From Catenulispora rubra (GTDB taxonomy: Bacteria > Actinomycetota > Actinomycetes > Streptomycetales > Catenulisporaceae), in assembly GCF_015356825.1 (NCBI RefSeq), contig NZ_JAACYW010000002.1:1-64000 (forward strand): a stretch of 64,000 bases of DNA, given 5' to 3'. Both the position numbers and the translations under genes were made by a program. Below, one piece after another: positions 23,911-31,345 of this stretch. The number at the start of each line of letters is the position of its first letter. The first letter of the stretch is position 1. The notes beneath the pieces are model-generated. The model was not told the origin of the DNA and searched no databases. It saw only the letters and a list, made by a program, of their open reading frames with translations.

Positions 23911-24330
23911 ATGAAAACCGAAGCCAAGCTGTTTGGCTGGGTGGGGATCTTCCTGCTCTGTGTGATCCCGCTGTACTGGTGGCTGGCGAAGGACACTGTC
24001 GGTGTCACCACGCTGTCCATGGCCTTCGGACTATGCACACTGGTGTGGTTCTACCTGTACTTCACGGCTATCCGGATCGGGCCACGCCCCGAAGACCGTG
24101 ACGACGCCGAGATCGAGGAGATGGCCGGCGAACTCGGGTTTTTCTCCCCGCACTCCTGGTGGCCTCTGTATGCGGCAGGCTCTGCGGCACTCGCCTTCAT
24201 GGGAGTCATCTTCGGCTGGTGGCTTCTGCTCATCGCTGCACCATTCGGGGCCTATTCCGTGATCGGGCTGGTGTTCGAGTACTACCGCCGGGAAAACGAC
24301 CGCTACGGGGAAGCCTCTGGCGGGCACTGA
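23911..24330 (+). CDS. ctaF: Cytochrome c oxidase subunit IV (CtaF)
   Basis: A 139-residue actinobacterial aa3-oxidase subunit IV. Four membrane helices are visible, beginning FGWVGIFLLCVIPLYWWLAK and LCTLVWFYLYFTAIRIGPRP, with the family motif EMAGELGFFSPHSWWPL in the loop and a charged C-terminus. It normally lies with ctaC and ctaD; here it is alone, so it is probably a paralogue substituted under particular conditions. Start ATG behind AAAGGC. Confidence 0.85.
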   Translation: MKTEAKLFGWVGIFLLCVIPLYWWLAKDTVGVTTLSMAFGLCTLVWFYLYFTAIRIGPRPEDRDDAEIEEMAGELGFFSPHSWWPLYAAGSAALAFMGVIFGWWLLLIAAPFGAYSVIGLVFEYYRRENDRYGEASGGH

Positions 24331-24505
24331 AACCCCTGCGACGTAGCTCGCCAGCACGTGATCGGTGGTTGGTCGAGGAGGCCGCGTGGCGCGGTGCGCA
24401 ACGCGATATTCCCGGTCAGTGGGCCACAAGTCGAGAACCTGATGCTTACACATGAACATCGATCGAGGGGCGGCGGAGCGGCGCCCCGCGTCCCAGGGAG
24501 GTGCC
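24331..24505. other. Intergenic, no supported gene
   Basis: No recognisable coding or regulatory signal apart from the GGGAGGTG ribosome-binding site at its end. No TTGAAG operator is present here, unlike the other small-protein/arsR pairs. Confidence 0.4.
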
Positions 24506-24715
24506 ATGGACGATCTCGCCGTGGCGTTGCAAAAGCGCGCAAAGCAAGCGTCGACCGTGCTGGCTTTCGCGCGAGTCGCCGGGGATGTCGGGGCCATGGA
24601 GGCCGCACGTGCGGTTTTGGCGGAGATTCTTCACGAAGCCGACGCTAACGGGGTTGTCCTGGACATCGCTGCTGACGCACGTGCCGTGGTCGGCAACGAA
24701 CCGTCGAAGGGATGA
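24506..24715 (+). CDS. Small helical protein upstream of ArsR 3
   Basis: A 69-residue helical protein beginning MDDLAVALQKRAKQASTVLA, from ATG 24506 with GGGAGGTG at ideal spacing. The core FARVAGDVGAMEAARAVLAE closely follows IARVGGDVEVWQQAANALAD of the copy at 5360. It precedes the ArsR-like gene at 24900 by about 185 nt. Function unknown. Confidence 0.65.
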   Translation: MDDLAVALQKRAKQASTVLAFARVAGDVGAMEAARAVLAEILHEADANGVVLDIAADARAVVGNEPSKG

Positions 24716-24899
24716 CTGGATCACTGCCGCCTTGGCGGATGTGCCTGCAGAAAGATTCTCGGTTCGAGTGAGGAGGAGCCCCACGTCAGGGCCTCATGCG
24801 GGGTAGGGGCTATGCCGCATCCTCCGGAACGTCATCGGTAAGCCGTTGAGGGAGAACCGTACGCACGGAAAACGGAAAGGGGGCGAAGGAAGCGGTCCT

Positions 24900-25295
24900 G
24901 TGAGGGCACCGCGCCTTCAACTATCAATGGAGGACCAGGCCGTCGACCAGCACGAGCTCACTCATCCACTTGCCGAGGCGGTCCAGCTAACCGCGGTCCT
25001 TGCCGCGCTGGCCGAGCCGGCGCGGCTGACGATGGTGCGCACGGTGGCATCGCTCGCCGGCGAATTCGACCCCAGCTGCCGTGAGGTCTGGGACCGGTCT
25101 GGTTTGACCGCTGCCAAGTCCACGATGTCGCACCACTACAAGGTGCTCCGTGAGGCGGGCATCGTGGTGATGTGGTGGGTTGGACCGAAGAAGTGCATCC
25201 GGTTGCGTCGCGAGTTGATGGACGTGCGATGGCCCGGGCTGCTGGACGCGGTGCTCGCCGACCAGGCCGGTACGCCGAAGTCGGGGAGTCGGTGA
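24900..25295 (+). CDS. ArsR-family regulator 3 (divergent type)
   Basis: A protein of about 131 residues with an HTH_20/ArsR fold: TAVLAALAEPARLTMVRTVA, KSTMSHHYKVLREAGIVVMW and a basic wing KKCIRLRREL. It is only distantly related to the two regulators above, and resembles ArsR-like regulators found next to oxidoreductases. GTG 24900 is chosen because GAAGGAAG lies seven bases upstream; ATG 24927 lacks a ribosome-binding site. Directly downstream is an integrase remnant, so its original target genes may be lost. Confidence 0.75.
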   Translation: MRAPRLQLSMEDQAVDQHELTHPLAEAVQLTAVLAALAEPARLTMVRTVASLAGEFDPSCREVWDRSGLTAAKSTMSHHYKVLREAGIVVMWWVGPKKCIRLRRELMDVRWPGLLDAVLADQAGTPKSGSR

Positions 25296-25700
25296 ACGGG
25301 ACTTGGCCCCGGCCGAGGTCACGGTCAGCAAGCTGGCCCAGCACCGGGAGACGCAGCAGAAGGCCAAGGCCGCTGCCGGGCAGGGCGGACCGACTGCGGG
25401 ATGGTATCGACCAAGCCCGACGGGAGTGCGCTACATCCGGCGTAGGCCAGGGATCAGTTGAAACTCCTCGTCAAGGAGGCGGACCTGCCGCCGATCCGGC
25501 TTCATGATCTGAGGCACGGCGCGGCCAGTCTGGCTCTGGTCGCCGGCGTGGATGTGGAGGTGGTCTCCGAGATGCTTGGGTACTCCACGACCGCCATTAC
25601 CCCGAACACCTACACCGCTGTTTTTTGCCGAGCTCAAGCACGCCGCCGCGGCGGCGCTTCCACGCGTCCTGCCGTTACGCCTCTTCCACGTGTGGACTGT
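25296..25700 (+). pseudogene. Tyrosine recombinase (phage-type integrase) remnant
   Basis: The C-terminal catalytic part of a tyrosine recombinase split over frames. TVSKLAQHRETQQKAKAAAG (about 25320-25380) matches the pre-catalytic segment, then after a deletion LPPIRLHDLRHGAASLALVA (from about 25487) gives the HxxR box, and SEMLGYSTTAITPNTYTAVF ends with the Tyr nucleophile region. A frameshift at the T-run near 25620 moves the end (FAELKHAAAAALPRVLP) to another frame. The N-terminal half is absent. It marks the left side of the accessory island. Confidence 0.75.
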
Positions 25701-26020
25701 GAACTGCGGAACCCTTGAGCGTGTCGCTCCGCGACGAGCCCGGCGTGCCAATCGGGCAGCGGCGGGACTACCGCTTGTGCGCGATGGCGGCGGCGTCCGC
25801 GAAGCCGGTTTTGTTGTTGCCGGCGGCTCGCCGTGCGGCCTCATCGCTGTGGCTATGGGGCGGCAGCTGGTTGAGATGGCGGGGCTCGACCTGGGGCGGC
25901 GTCTGCGTACCGACGGGACCCTGGAGGCGTGTACCCGGCGCTCGGGGTGCGGGTGCCGCGGCATCATGTCAGGGTTCTACAGTGGTCCGCATCGGAGTCG
26001 ATCGTGGGGAGGGGCTTGGC

Positions 26021-26320
26021 GTGATCGAGCTGGCTGCTGTGATCAGGGATCTGCGTACTGAGTTGGAGGCCGCTGTGGCTGCGGCCGACGGTACCGGGCT
26101 GAGGTTCGAGTTGGGGCAGGTCGAGTTGGAGGTGTCGGTCGCAGTCGAGCGGTCGGCCACGGCCGGGACGAAGGTCCGGTTCTTGGTGGTGGACGCCTCG
26201 GGCGAGGGCAAGGCGGGCTCGACCGGCACGCAGCGGATCAAGCTGTCCCTGACCCCGACGCTGGAACCCGGCGGGGGGACGCCGTACGTGTCCGGGCTGG
26301 CCGAGCCCGATGAGCGGTGA
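26021..26320 (+). CDS. Trypsin-co-occurring (Trypco) domain protein
   Basis: A 99-residue protein: VIELAAVIRDLRTELEAAVA, LRFELGQVELEVSVAVERSA and RIKLSLTPTL form the alpha plus beta-hairpin pattern of the trypsin-co-occurring domain, which is found beside or fused to trypsin-STAND proteins in actinobacteria. GTG 26021 follows GGGGAGGGG. Its stop overlaps the start of the trypsin-NB-ARC gene (GTGA), so the two are coupled and likely act together, possibly with the small protein as sensor or substrate. Confidence 0.72.
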   Translation: MIELAAVIRDLRTELEAAVAAADGTGLRFELGQVELEVSVAVERSATAGTKVRFLVVDASGEGKAGSTGTQRIKLSLTPTLEPGGGTPYVSGLAEPDER

Positions 26321-29262
26321 GCCCGCAGACGGCCGTGGGCGGGTGGGATGCGGCCCGCGCGGTGCAGACCCTGGCAGTCGACGCCGCCGATAAGCGCTGG
26401 TTCGGCTCGGGCTACCTGGTCGCACCCGACCTGGTTCTGACTGCGGCGCACGTACTACACGGCGCCTCGACGGCAGTGGTGCGGTTCTTCGCGCCCGGCA
26501 GGGTGCGCGAAGTGCCATGCGACGCGGTGTTCGCTGACGTCCGGGCCGATGTGGCGGTGCTGAGGTTGCGCCAGGCCGAGCCGCCGGTGGCCGCGGTGCG
26601 GTTCGGGTACCCGGCCAGCCAGGTGGCCTGCGAGGCGGTGGGGTTCCCGTGGGCCAACTCGAACGACGACCACCGCGCCGCGGGCCCCGACGCGGGCGAG
26701 TCGGGCGGGCGGGGACGGTACCGAGATTCCCACCACGCTGTCGGCAGCTGCTATCCGTATTCCAACCAGTACGCCGGCACACTGAAACTGGAGGTGTCCC
26801 CGCTCGGGAAGGATCCGGGCACGGGCCACTCGCAGTGGGAGGGGATGTCCGGGGCGGCGGTGTTCGCCGCCGGCCGGCTGATCGCGGTGGTCACCGAGCA
26901 ACACGTTCGTCAGGGCCCGAACTGGCTGACCGCGTCCCGGGCCCAGCTCTGGTACAAACTGATGGACCAGGCCGGGATCGCGCGGCTGCGCGAGTTGCTC
27001 GGCCTGCCGGACACCGCAGAGCATCTGGACGCGGTCGGCGCCACCGCGTCGCCGGCGGCAGTACAGATGTCGCTGCCGCGTGATGCCACGACGTTCACCG
27101 GGCGCACCGGGGACCTGGACCGGCTGATAGCAGCGCTGGACGAGGCCGAGGCGGCGGCCGGCGGTGCGGTGTTGGGGATCCACGCGGTGGATGGGATGGC
27201 GGGGGTCGGCAAGACCGCCTTCGCCGTGCACGCCGCGCATACGCTGGCCGGCCGGTTCCCCGACGGGCAGTGGTTCATCCGGCTGCACGGCCACACTCCG
27301 GGCGCTGCTGCGGCTGACCCCGACCAGGTGCTGGCTGCCTTGCTGGCTGCTGACAACGTGCCCGCCGACCAGATCCCGCCCGACGGGCAGTCCCGTGGCG
27401 ACCTGTGGCGCTCTCGCACCGCCGGGCGGCGGATGCTGCTGGTCCTGGACGATGCTGCTGGCAGCGCCCAGATCCGTCCCCTGCTACCGTCCGCGGCGGG
27501 CACGCTGGTCCTGGTCACAAGCCGCAGGAAGCTCACCGGGCTGGCCGATGCCGTACCGCTCAGTCTGGACGTCCTGGACCCGCCCGAGGCCGGTGTGCTG
27601 TTCACTCGGATCGCCGGACGCCCAGACCTTTCCCCGGAGGATCCGCTGGTGGTGCGGCTGGCCGGGCTGTGCGGGCATCTGCCGCTGGCGATCGGGATGG
27701 CCGCCTCACAGCTGCTGCATCATCAGTCCTGGAGCCCCGAGGACCTGATCGAGGAGCTGGCCGCGGCAGCCGGCAGGCTGCCGGTGCTGGCCGCGGAAGA
27801 CGTGAGCGTCGCCGCCGCGTTCGACCTGTCCTACCGCGACCTGAACTCCGGCCAGCAGCAGCTGTTCCGGGCCCTGGGCGCATCCCCGGGCATCGACGTC
27901 GACCCCGGCGCGGCTGCGGCGATTCTGGCGACCGACATTTCCGCGGCCCGGCGCCTGCTGCAAGGCCTGGAAGTACACCACCTGCTCGACGAGCCGACCC
28001 GCGCCCGCTACCGCATGCACGACCTGCTGCGCGAACACGCCTGCGCCCTGGCCGAGGCTGAGCCGCACCAGAGCCGGGAAGCCGTGGACCGATTGCTGAC
28101 CCACTACCGGCTCACCGCCGTCGGACACCGGGCGGAAGGCCGGGAAGCGGAGCTGTCCTGGCTGCGCAGCGAACGCGCCAACCTGCTGGCCTGCCTGGAC
28201 CACGCCGTCGGCCACGGCCGCGACGAAGACGCCGCAGCTCTTACCGCAGCCCTGACACCCGTGCTGCGTAACGACGGCCCCTGGCCCCTGGCCGTGACTC
28301 TGCACGCACAAGCCGTCGCAGCAGCCGAACGGCTCGACGACCAGGCCTGGCTAGCAGGCGCCCTCAACGACCTCGGATTCGTGCAGGTCTTGACTGGCGA
28401 CTTCGTCGCGGCGGCCGGAGCCCATGAGCAGGCCCTGGAGCTGTTCGGGCAGCTCGATGACCGGCTCGGGCAAGCCAAAGCCCTCAACAATCTCGGATTC
28501 GTGCATTTCATGACCGATGACTATGTCGAGGCGGTCCAGGCCCAGGAGCAGGCCCTGGACCTGTTCCGGCAGCTTGGAGACCGGCGCGGGCAAGCAGGCG
28601 CCCTCAACGAGCTCGGACGCGTGCAGCACGTGACCGGCGACTACGCCGCGGCGACCCGGGCCCAGGAGCAGGCCCTGGACCTGTTCCGGCAGCTTGGGGA
28701 CCGGCGCGGGCAAGCCATCGTCCTCAACCACCTCGGAAGCATGCAATACGTGATCCGAGACTTCGTCGCGGCGGCCCGGGCCCATGAGCAGGCCCTGGAG
28801 TTGTTCGGGCAGCTCGGTGACCGGCTCGGGCAAGCCGAAGCCCTCAACCGCCTCGGACGCGTGCAGCTCATGACCGGCGACTATGCCGCGGCGGCCCGGG
28901 CCCACGAGCAGGCCCTTGAGGTGCACCAGCAGCTCGGCAGCCTGCTCGGGCAGGCCAACGCTCTCAACGACCTCGGACGCGTGCAGCGCATGATCGGTGA
29001 CTACGTTGCGGCGGCCCGGGCCCATGAGCAAGCCCTGAAGCTATACCAGCAGCTCGGCGATCGGCTCGGGCAAGCTGGCGCCCTCAACGAGCTCGGGCGA
29101 GTGAAGGGCAGGACCGGCGACCATGCCGCAGCGACCCAGGCCCAGGAACAGGCCCTGGAGTTGTTCCGGCAGATTGGCGACCCACTTGGGCAAGCCAACG
29201 CTACGGATGCGCTGGCTGAGTCTCGGCGGAGTGAGGGGGTTGGCTCGGAAGCGCCGTCCTAG
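26317..29262 (+). CDS. Trypsin-like protease / NB-ARC / TPR protein
   Basis: A 981-residue STAND protein. The N-terminal serine protease has the triad visible as His in LTAAHVLH (about 46), Asp in RADVAVLRL (about 78) and Ser in WEGMSGAAVF (about 176). An NB-ARC ATPase follows (Walker A MAGVGKTAF at about 293). The C-terminus is seven 40-residue TPR units nearly identical in DNA. No signal peptide, so cytoplasmic. Such protease-STAND fusions are candidates for inflammasome-like defence or programmed death. Its TAG stop coincides with the left end of an IS630 element; codons beyond the IS resume in frame with TPR-like sequence, so the C-terminus may be shortened. Confidence 0.85.
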   Translation: MSPQTAVGGWDAARAVQTLAVDAADKRWFGSGYLVAPDLVLTAAHVLHGASTAVVRFFAPGRVREVPCDAVFADVRADVAVLRLRQAEPPVAAVRFGYPASQVACEAVGFPWANSNDDHRAAGPDAGESGGRGRYRDSHHAVGSCYPYSNQYAGTLKLEVSPLGKDPGTGHSQWEGMSGAAVFAAGRLIAVVTEQHVRQGPNWLTASRAQLWYKLMDQAGIARLRELLGLPDTAEHLDAVGATASPAAVQMSLPRDATTFTGRTGDLDRLIAALDEAEAAAGGAVLGIHAVDGMAGVGKTAFAVHAAHTLAGRFPDGQWFIRLHGHTPGAAAADPDQVLAALLAADNVPADQIPPDGQSRGDLWRSRTAGRRMLLVLDDAAGSAQIRPLLPSAAGTLVLVTSRRKLTGLADAVPLSLDVLDPPEAGVLFTRIAGRPDLSPEDPLVVRLAGLCGHLPLAIGMAASQLLHHQSWSPEDLIEELAAAAGRLPVLAAEDVSVAAAFDLSYRDLNSGQQQLFRALGASPGIDVDPGAAAAILATDISAARRLLQGLEVHHLLDEPTRARYRMHDLLREHACALAEAEPHQSREAVDRLLTHYRLTAVGHRAEGREAELSWLRSERANLLACLDHAVGHGRDEDAAALTAALTPVLRNDGPWPLAVTLHAQAVAAAERLDDQAWLAGALNDLGFVQVLTGDFVAAAGAHEQALELFGQLDDRLGQAKALNNLGFVHFMTDDYVEAVQAQEQALDLFRQLGDRRGQAGALNELGRVQHVTGDYAAATRAQEQALDLFRQLGDRRGQAIVLNHLGSMQYVIRDFVAAARAHEQALELFGQLGDRLGQAEALNRLGRVQLMTGDYAAAARAHEQALEVHQQLGSLLGQANALNDLGRVQRMIGDYVAAARAHEQALKLYQQLGDRLGQAGALNELGRVKGRTGDHAAATQAQEQALELFRQIGDPLGQANATDALAESRRSEGVGSEAPS
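28396..29235 (+). repeat. Seven 120-bp tandem TPR-coding repeats
   Basis: Seven consecutive 120-bp units each encode one 40-residue TPR of the form GDYxAAxxAxEQALxLxxQL then GDRxGQAxALNxLGRVQ. Units are strikingly similar even at silent positions, implying recent duplication or gene conversion and possible copy-number variation between strains. Confidence 0.85.
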
Positions 29263-29285
29263 TGCCGCATCAGGCAATGTTCGCC
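29262..29285 (+). repeat. IS630 left terminal inverted repeat
   Basis: It begins GTGCCGCATCAGGCAATG and pairs with the right repeat with two mismatches in 24 bases. Confidence 0.85.
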
Positions 29286-29292
29286 CTGGTGG

Positions 29293-30260
29293 CTATCTGA
29301 CGTAGCCGGTGTCGTCGGCGTGGCGGTTTCGCCAGATGATGTAGCGGCGGATCATGCTGCCCTGCTCCTTGTGGCTACGGTGGTCGGTGCCATCCAGGGT
29401 GAAGTGGCGCAGCGCGGTGAACTGGGCTTCTATCCGGTTCAACGACGAGGAGTTCGTCGGGGTGTAGGTGATCTCGACGTTGTCGGCCTCGGCCCAGTCC
29501 GCCACTCGGTGGCACCGTTTGGTGGTCAGGTGTGGGGAGTAGTTGTCGCAGATGATCGCGATCCGCACGTCGGCGGGGTAGAGGGTGCGCAGGTAGCGGC
29601 AGAGCTCCAGAAATTGGGTGCGTTTCTTGCGGGGCTTGATGTGCCCGAACAGGTGGTCGCGGGCCAGGTCGTAGGCGGCGAACAGGTGTCGGACCCCGTC
29701 ATTGCGGTTGTAGGAGGCCCGACGGCGGGGGCGCGGCTCCCGGTCCGGGTCCTCGACCCTGGCCTTCTTGACCGCGTAATCCGGGTCTTTCGAGGCCTTC
29801 CCGGTCTTTATCCGTTGAAACGAGACGCCTTCGTCACGGAGCAGGACCCGAAGGCCTCGTGCGAGATGTCGTCGACCACCCCCTCGGCGACCAGGAAGTC
29901 CGCCAGCTTGGACAAGCTCCAGGTGGAAAACGGCACGCCGTGCTCGACCGGCTTGGACTTCGCGTACTTCTTGATCTCCCGGCGCTCGGGCAGATTGAAC
30001 GTGCGCGGGCGACCTCCGGCGTACCTCGGGTACAGCGAGTCAAATCCGTCGGCATTGAAGTCGTGGATCACATCGCGGACCCGGTCTTCGCTGGTGAACG
30101 TGACCTCAGCAATCTTCGCCACCGGCATCTTCTGCGCCGACAGCAGCACCATCTGCGCCCGACGCCAGGTCACCACCGACCCCGACCCACGCCGCACAAT
30201 CCGCAGCAGCCGACGACCCTCGTCGTCATCGATCTCCCGAACCTGGACCCGCTCAGCCAT
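29293..30260 (-). pseudogene. IS630 transposase, frameshifted and internally deleted
   Basis: The N-terminal helix-turn-helix half reads from MAERVQVREIDDDEGRRLLR to ISHEAFGS. A frameshift near 29850 moves the continuation (LRVLLRDEGVSFQRIKTG) to another frame. The region normally holding the first catalytic Asp (family motif FDEFGP) is missing: the sequence jumps from KKARVEDPDREPRPRRRAS to YNRNDGVRHLFAAYDL. The second Asp (AIICDNYSPH) and the Glu (NRIEAQF) remain. Two lesions make it inactive. Confidence 0.8.
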
Positions 30261-30311
30261 CTGCCAAGTCTGATACACCCGCCCCCTCAGCGGCACTCAC
30301 CACACCGACGA

Positions 30312-30335
30312 GGCGAACGTTGCCTGATACGGCAC
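30312..30335 (-). repeat. IS630 right terminal inverted repeat
   Basis: On the minus strand it begins GTGCCGTATCAGGCAACG, matching the left repeat with two mismatches. Confidence 0.85.
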
Positions 30336-30414
30336 CAGTTTCGTCAGGCACGGGAGCTCTATCGGAGGCTCGGGGCGACCTGTACTCGATTGACCAGGTC
30401 GGCTGCGGCTGGCG

Positions 30415-30601
30415 TATCGTGCTTCGGCATGCACGGCCTGGATGACCTCAGTCAGCCAGGCATGGCGCACCGATCGCGCCGACGGCGGCCGACGCTGCCA
30501 GCGGTAGTAGCCGGACTCGGAGACGAGCAGCACCCGGCTGGCCGTCTGCACGGGCAAGCCTTCGCCGGCCATCACCGCGATGGCCTCGTACCGTCTTTTG
30601 G
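30415..30601 (-). pseudogene. IS3 OrfB fragment
   Basis: It begins in the -1 frame at KRRYEAIAVMAGEGLPVQTA and continues VLLVSESGYYRWQRRPPSAR and HAWLTEVIQAVHAEAR, the N-terminal HTH_21 region of IS3 OrfB. Similarity ends at about 30415 before the DDE catalytic domain. Confidence 0.75.
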
Positions 30602-30874
30602 GGGCACCACAGCGTCGAGCAGCTCCGCAGCGCGCCGGTGGATGGCCAGTTCGGTCTCCAGCTCAGCGATGCGCCTGCGCGCGGCCACGAGCTCGGCGGC
30701 ATCAGCGCTGGTGATGCCCGGTACTTGCCCGGAATCGATCAGTTGCTGTCGCCGCCGGTTGTAGATCGTCTGATCGCTGATGCCGAGCATCTCGGCGACC
30801 TGCTTGACCGGACGGCCGGCCTCGATCAGGTCCAGGACTTTCTTGCGGAACTCAGGTGCGTAGGAACGCGGCAC
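30572..30874 (-). CDS. IS3 OrfA (HTH and coiled coil)
   Basis: A 100-residue IS3-family OrfA. An HTH reads MPRSYAPEFRKKVLDLIEAG to MLGISDQTIYNRRRQQ, then a heptad-like coiled coil AARRRIAELETELAIHRRAA for multimerisation. CCCCCAAAAG near its end fits a -1 frameshift site that would fuse it to OrfB. Without an intact OrfB it cannot transpose, but could act in trans. Confidence 0.8.
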   Translation of the reverse strand: MPRSYAPEFRKKVLDLIEAGRPVKQVAEMLGISDQTIYNRRRQQLIDSGQVPGITSADAAELVAARRRIAELETELAIHRRAAELLDAVVPPKDGTRPSR

Positions 30875-30940
30875 GGATCCCTCCCAGGGTGCTGGATCAA
30901 CAACTGTCCAGCATCCCGACTGGCCTAAACCCGGGGCACA

Positions 30941-31168
30941 TCAGCCGCTGAACTTGACGGTTGGCTCGCGTTGCTGTCCCGCTCCGCACTCATCACCGAG
31001 CCTGGCGTTCGGTGAAGACCGATACGGGCATACTCGGGCAGCGTAGACAGCGCAGATTTCGTGGACGGATGCTTCGCCGAAACCCATCTCGTCGTGATTG
31101 CCGACTTCGTCTCCGAAGAAAGACATAACCTGCCATCTCGGCTCGTCGCCGAACGGCATTCCGCACAC
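30941..31168 (-). CDS. Hypothetical Cys-containing protein (possibly partial)
   Basis: A 75-codon frame: MCGMPFGDEPRWQVMSFFGD, then SVHEICAVYAARVCPYRSSP and a GQQREPTVKFSG end. The C-G-x-P ... HExC ... CPY spacing looks like a small metal-binding protein seen in actinomycetes. An in-frame extension upstream to about 31230 (DEQRKLAFAVFDWFA) has no good start, so the gene may be 5'-truncated or decayed. It fills the gap between the IS3 end and the Wadjet operon. Function unknown. Confidence 0.4.
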   Translation of the reverse strand: MCGMPFGDEPRWQVMSFFGDEVGNHDEMGFGEASVHEICAVYAARVCPYRSSPNARLGDECGAGQQREPTVKFSG

Positions 31169-31345
31169 TGCAAACCAGTCGAAAACCGCGAATGCAAGCT
31201 TGCGCTGCTCATCCTCAGTAGTACCTGAAAGCTGACTTCGGCCGGCTGTTGGCCGGCGCAGTGACTACATTGAACCGCTGCCGCGGGAGTCGCGATGCCC
31301 ATGAAGCGACGTGGAGGGTGTTGATCATCGGCTACCCTACGTGCT

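Larger units (their letters stand above)
29262..30335 (-). mobile_element. IS630-family insertion sequence, complete ends, dead
   Basis: A 1,074-bp element bounded by 24-bp inverted repeats (29262-29285 and 30312-30335) that match at 22 of 24 positions and begin GTGCCG. It encodes an IS630-type DDE transposase on the minus strand. The flanks are TA on the left and CA on the right; the family duplicates TA, so one flank base has changed. The left end falls on the stop codon of the trypsin-NB-ARC gene. Confidence 0.85.
30415..30943 (-). mobile_element. IS3-family element, 3'-truncated
   Basis: The element end on the minus strand begins TGATGTGCCCCGG at 30943, a typical IS3-family terminus. It is followed by orfA and the first about 55 codons of orfB, then ends abruptly near 30415, about 80 bp from the IS630 right repeat. 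The distal half of the transposase and the other end are gone. Confidence 0.75.

Noticed and set aside
24906-24927. CTTCAACTATCAATG before ArsR 3, resembling half of the TTGAAG-N4-CTTCAA element
   Set aside because: The left half-site is absent, so it is not a palindrome; not counted as a sixth operator.
28396-29235. The 120-bp repeats as a CRISPR or non-coding satellite
   Set aside because: The units are contiguous, in frame, and encode TPR motifs; there are no spacers.
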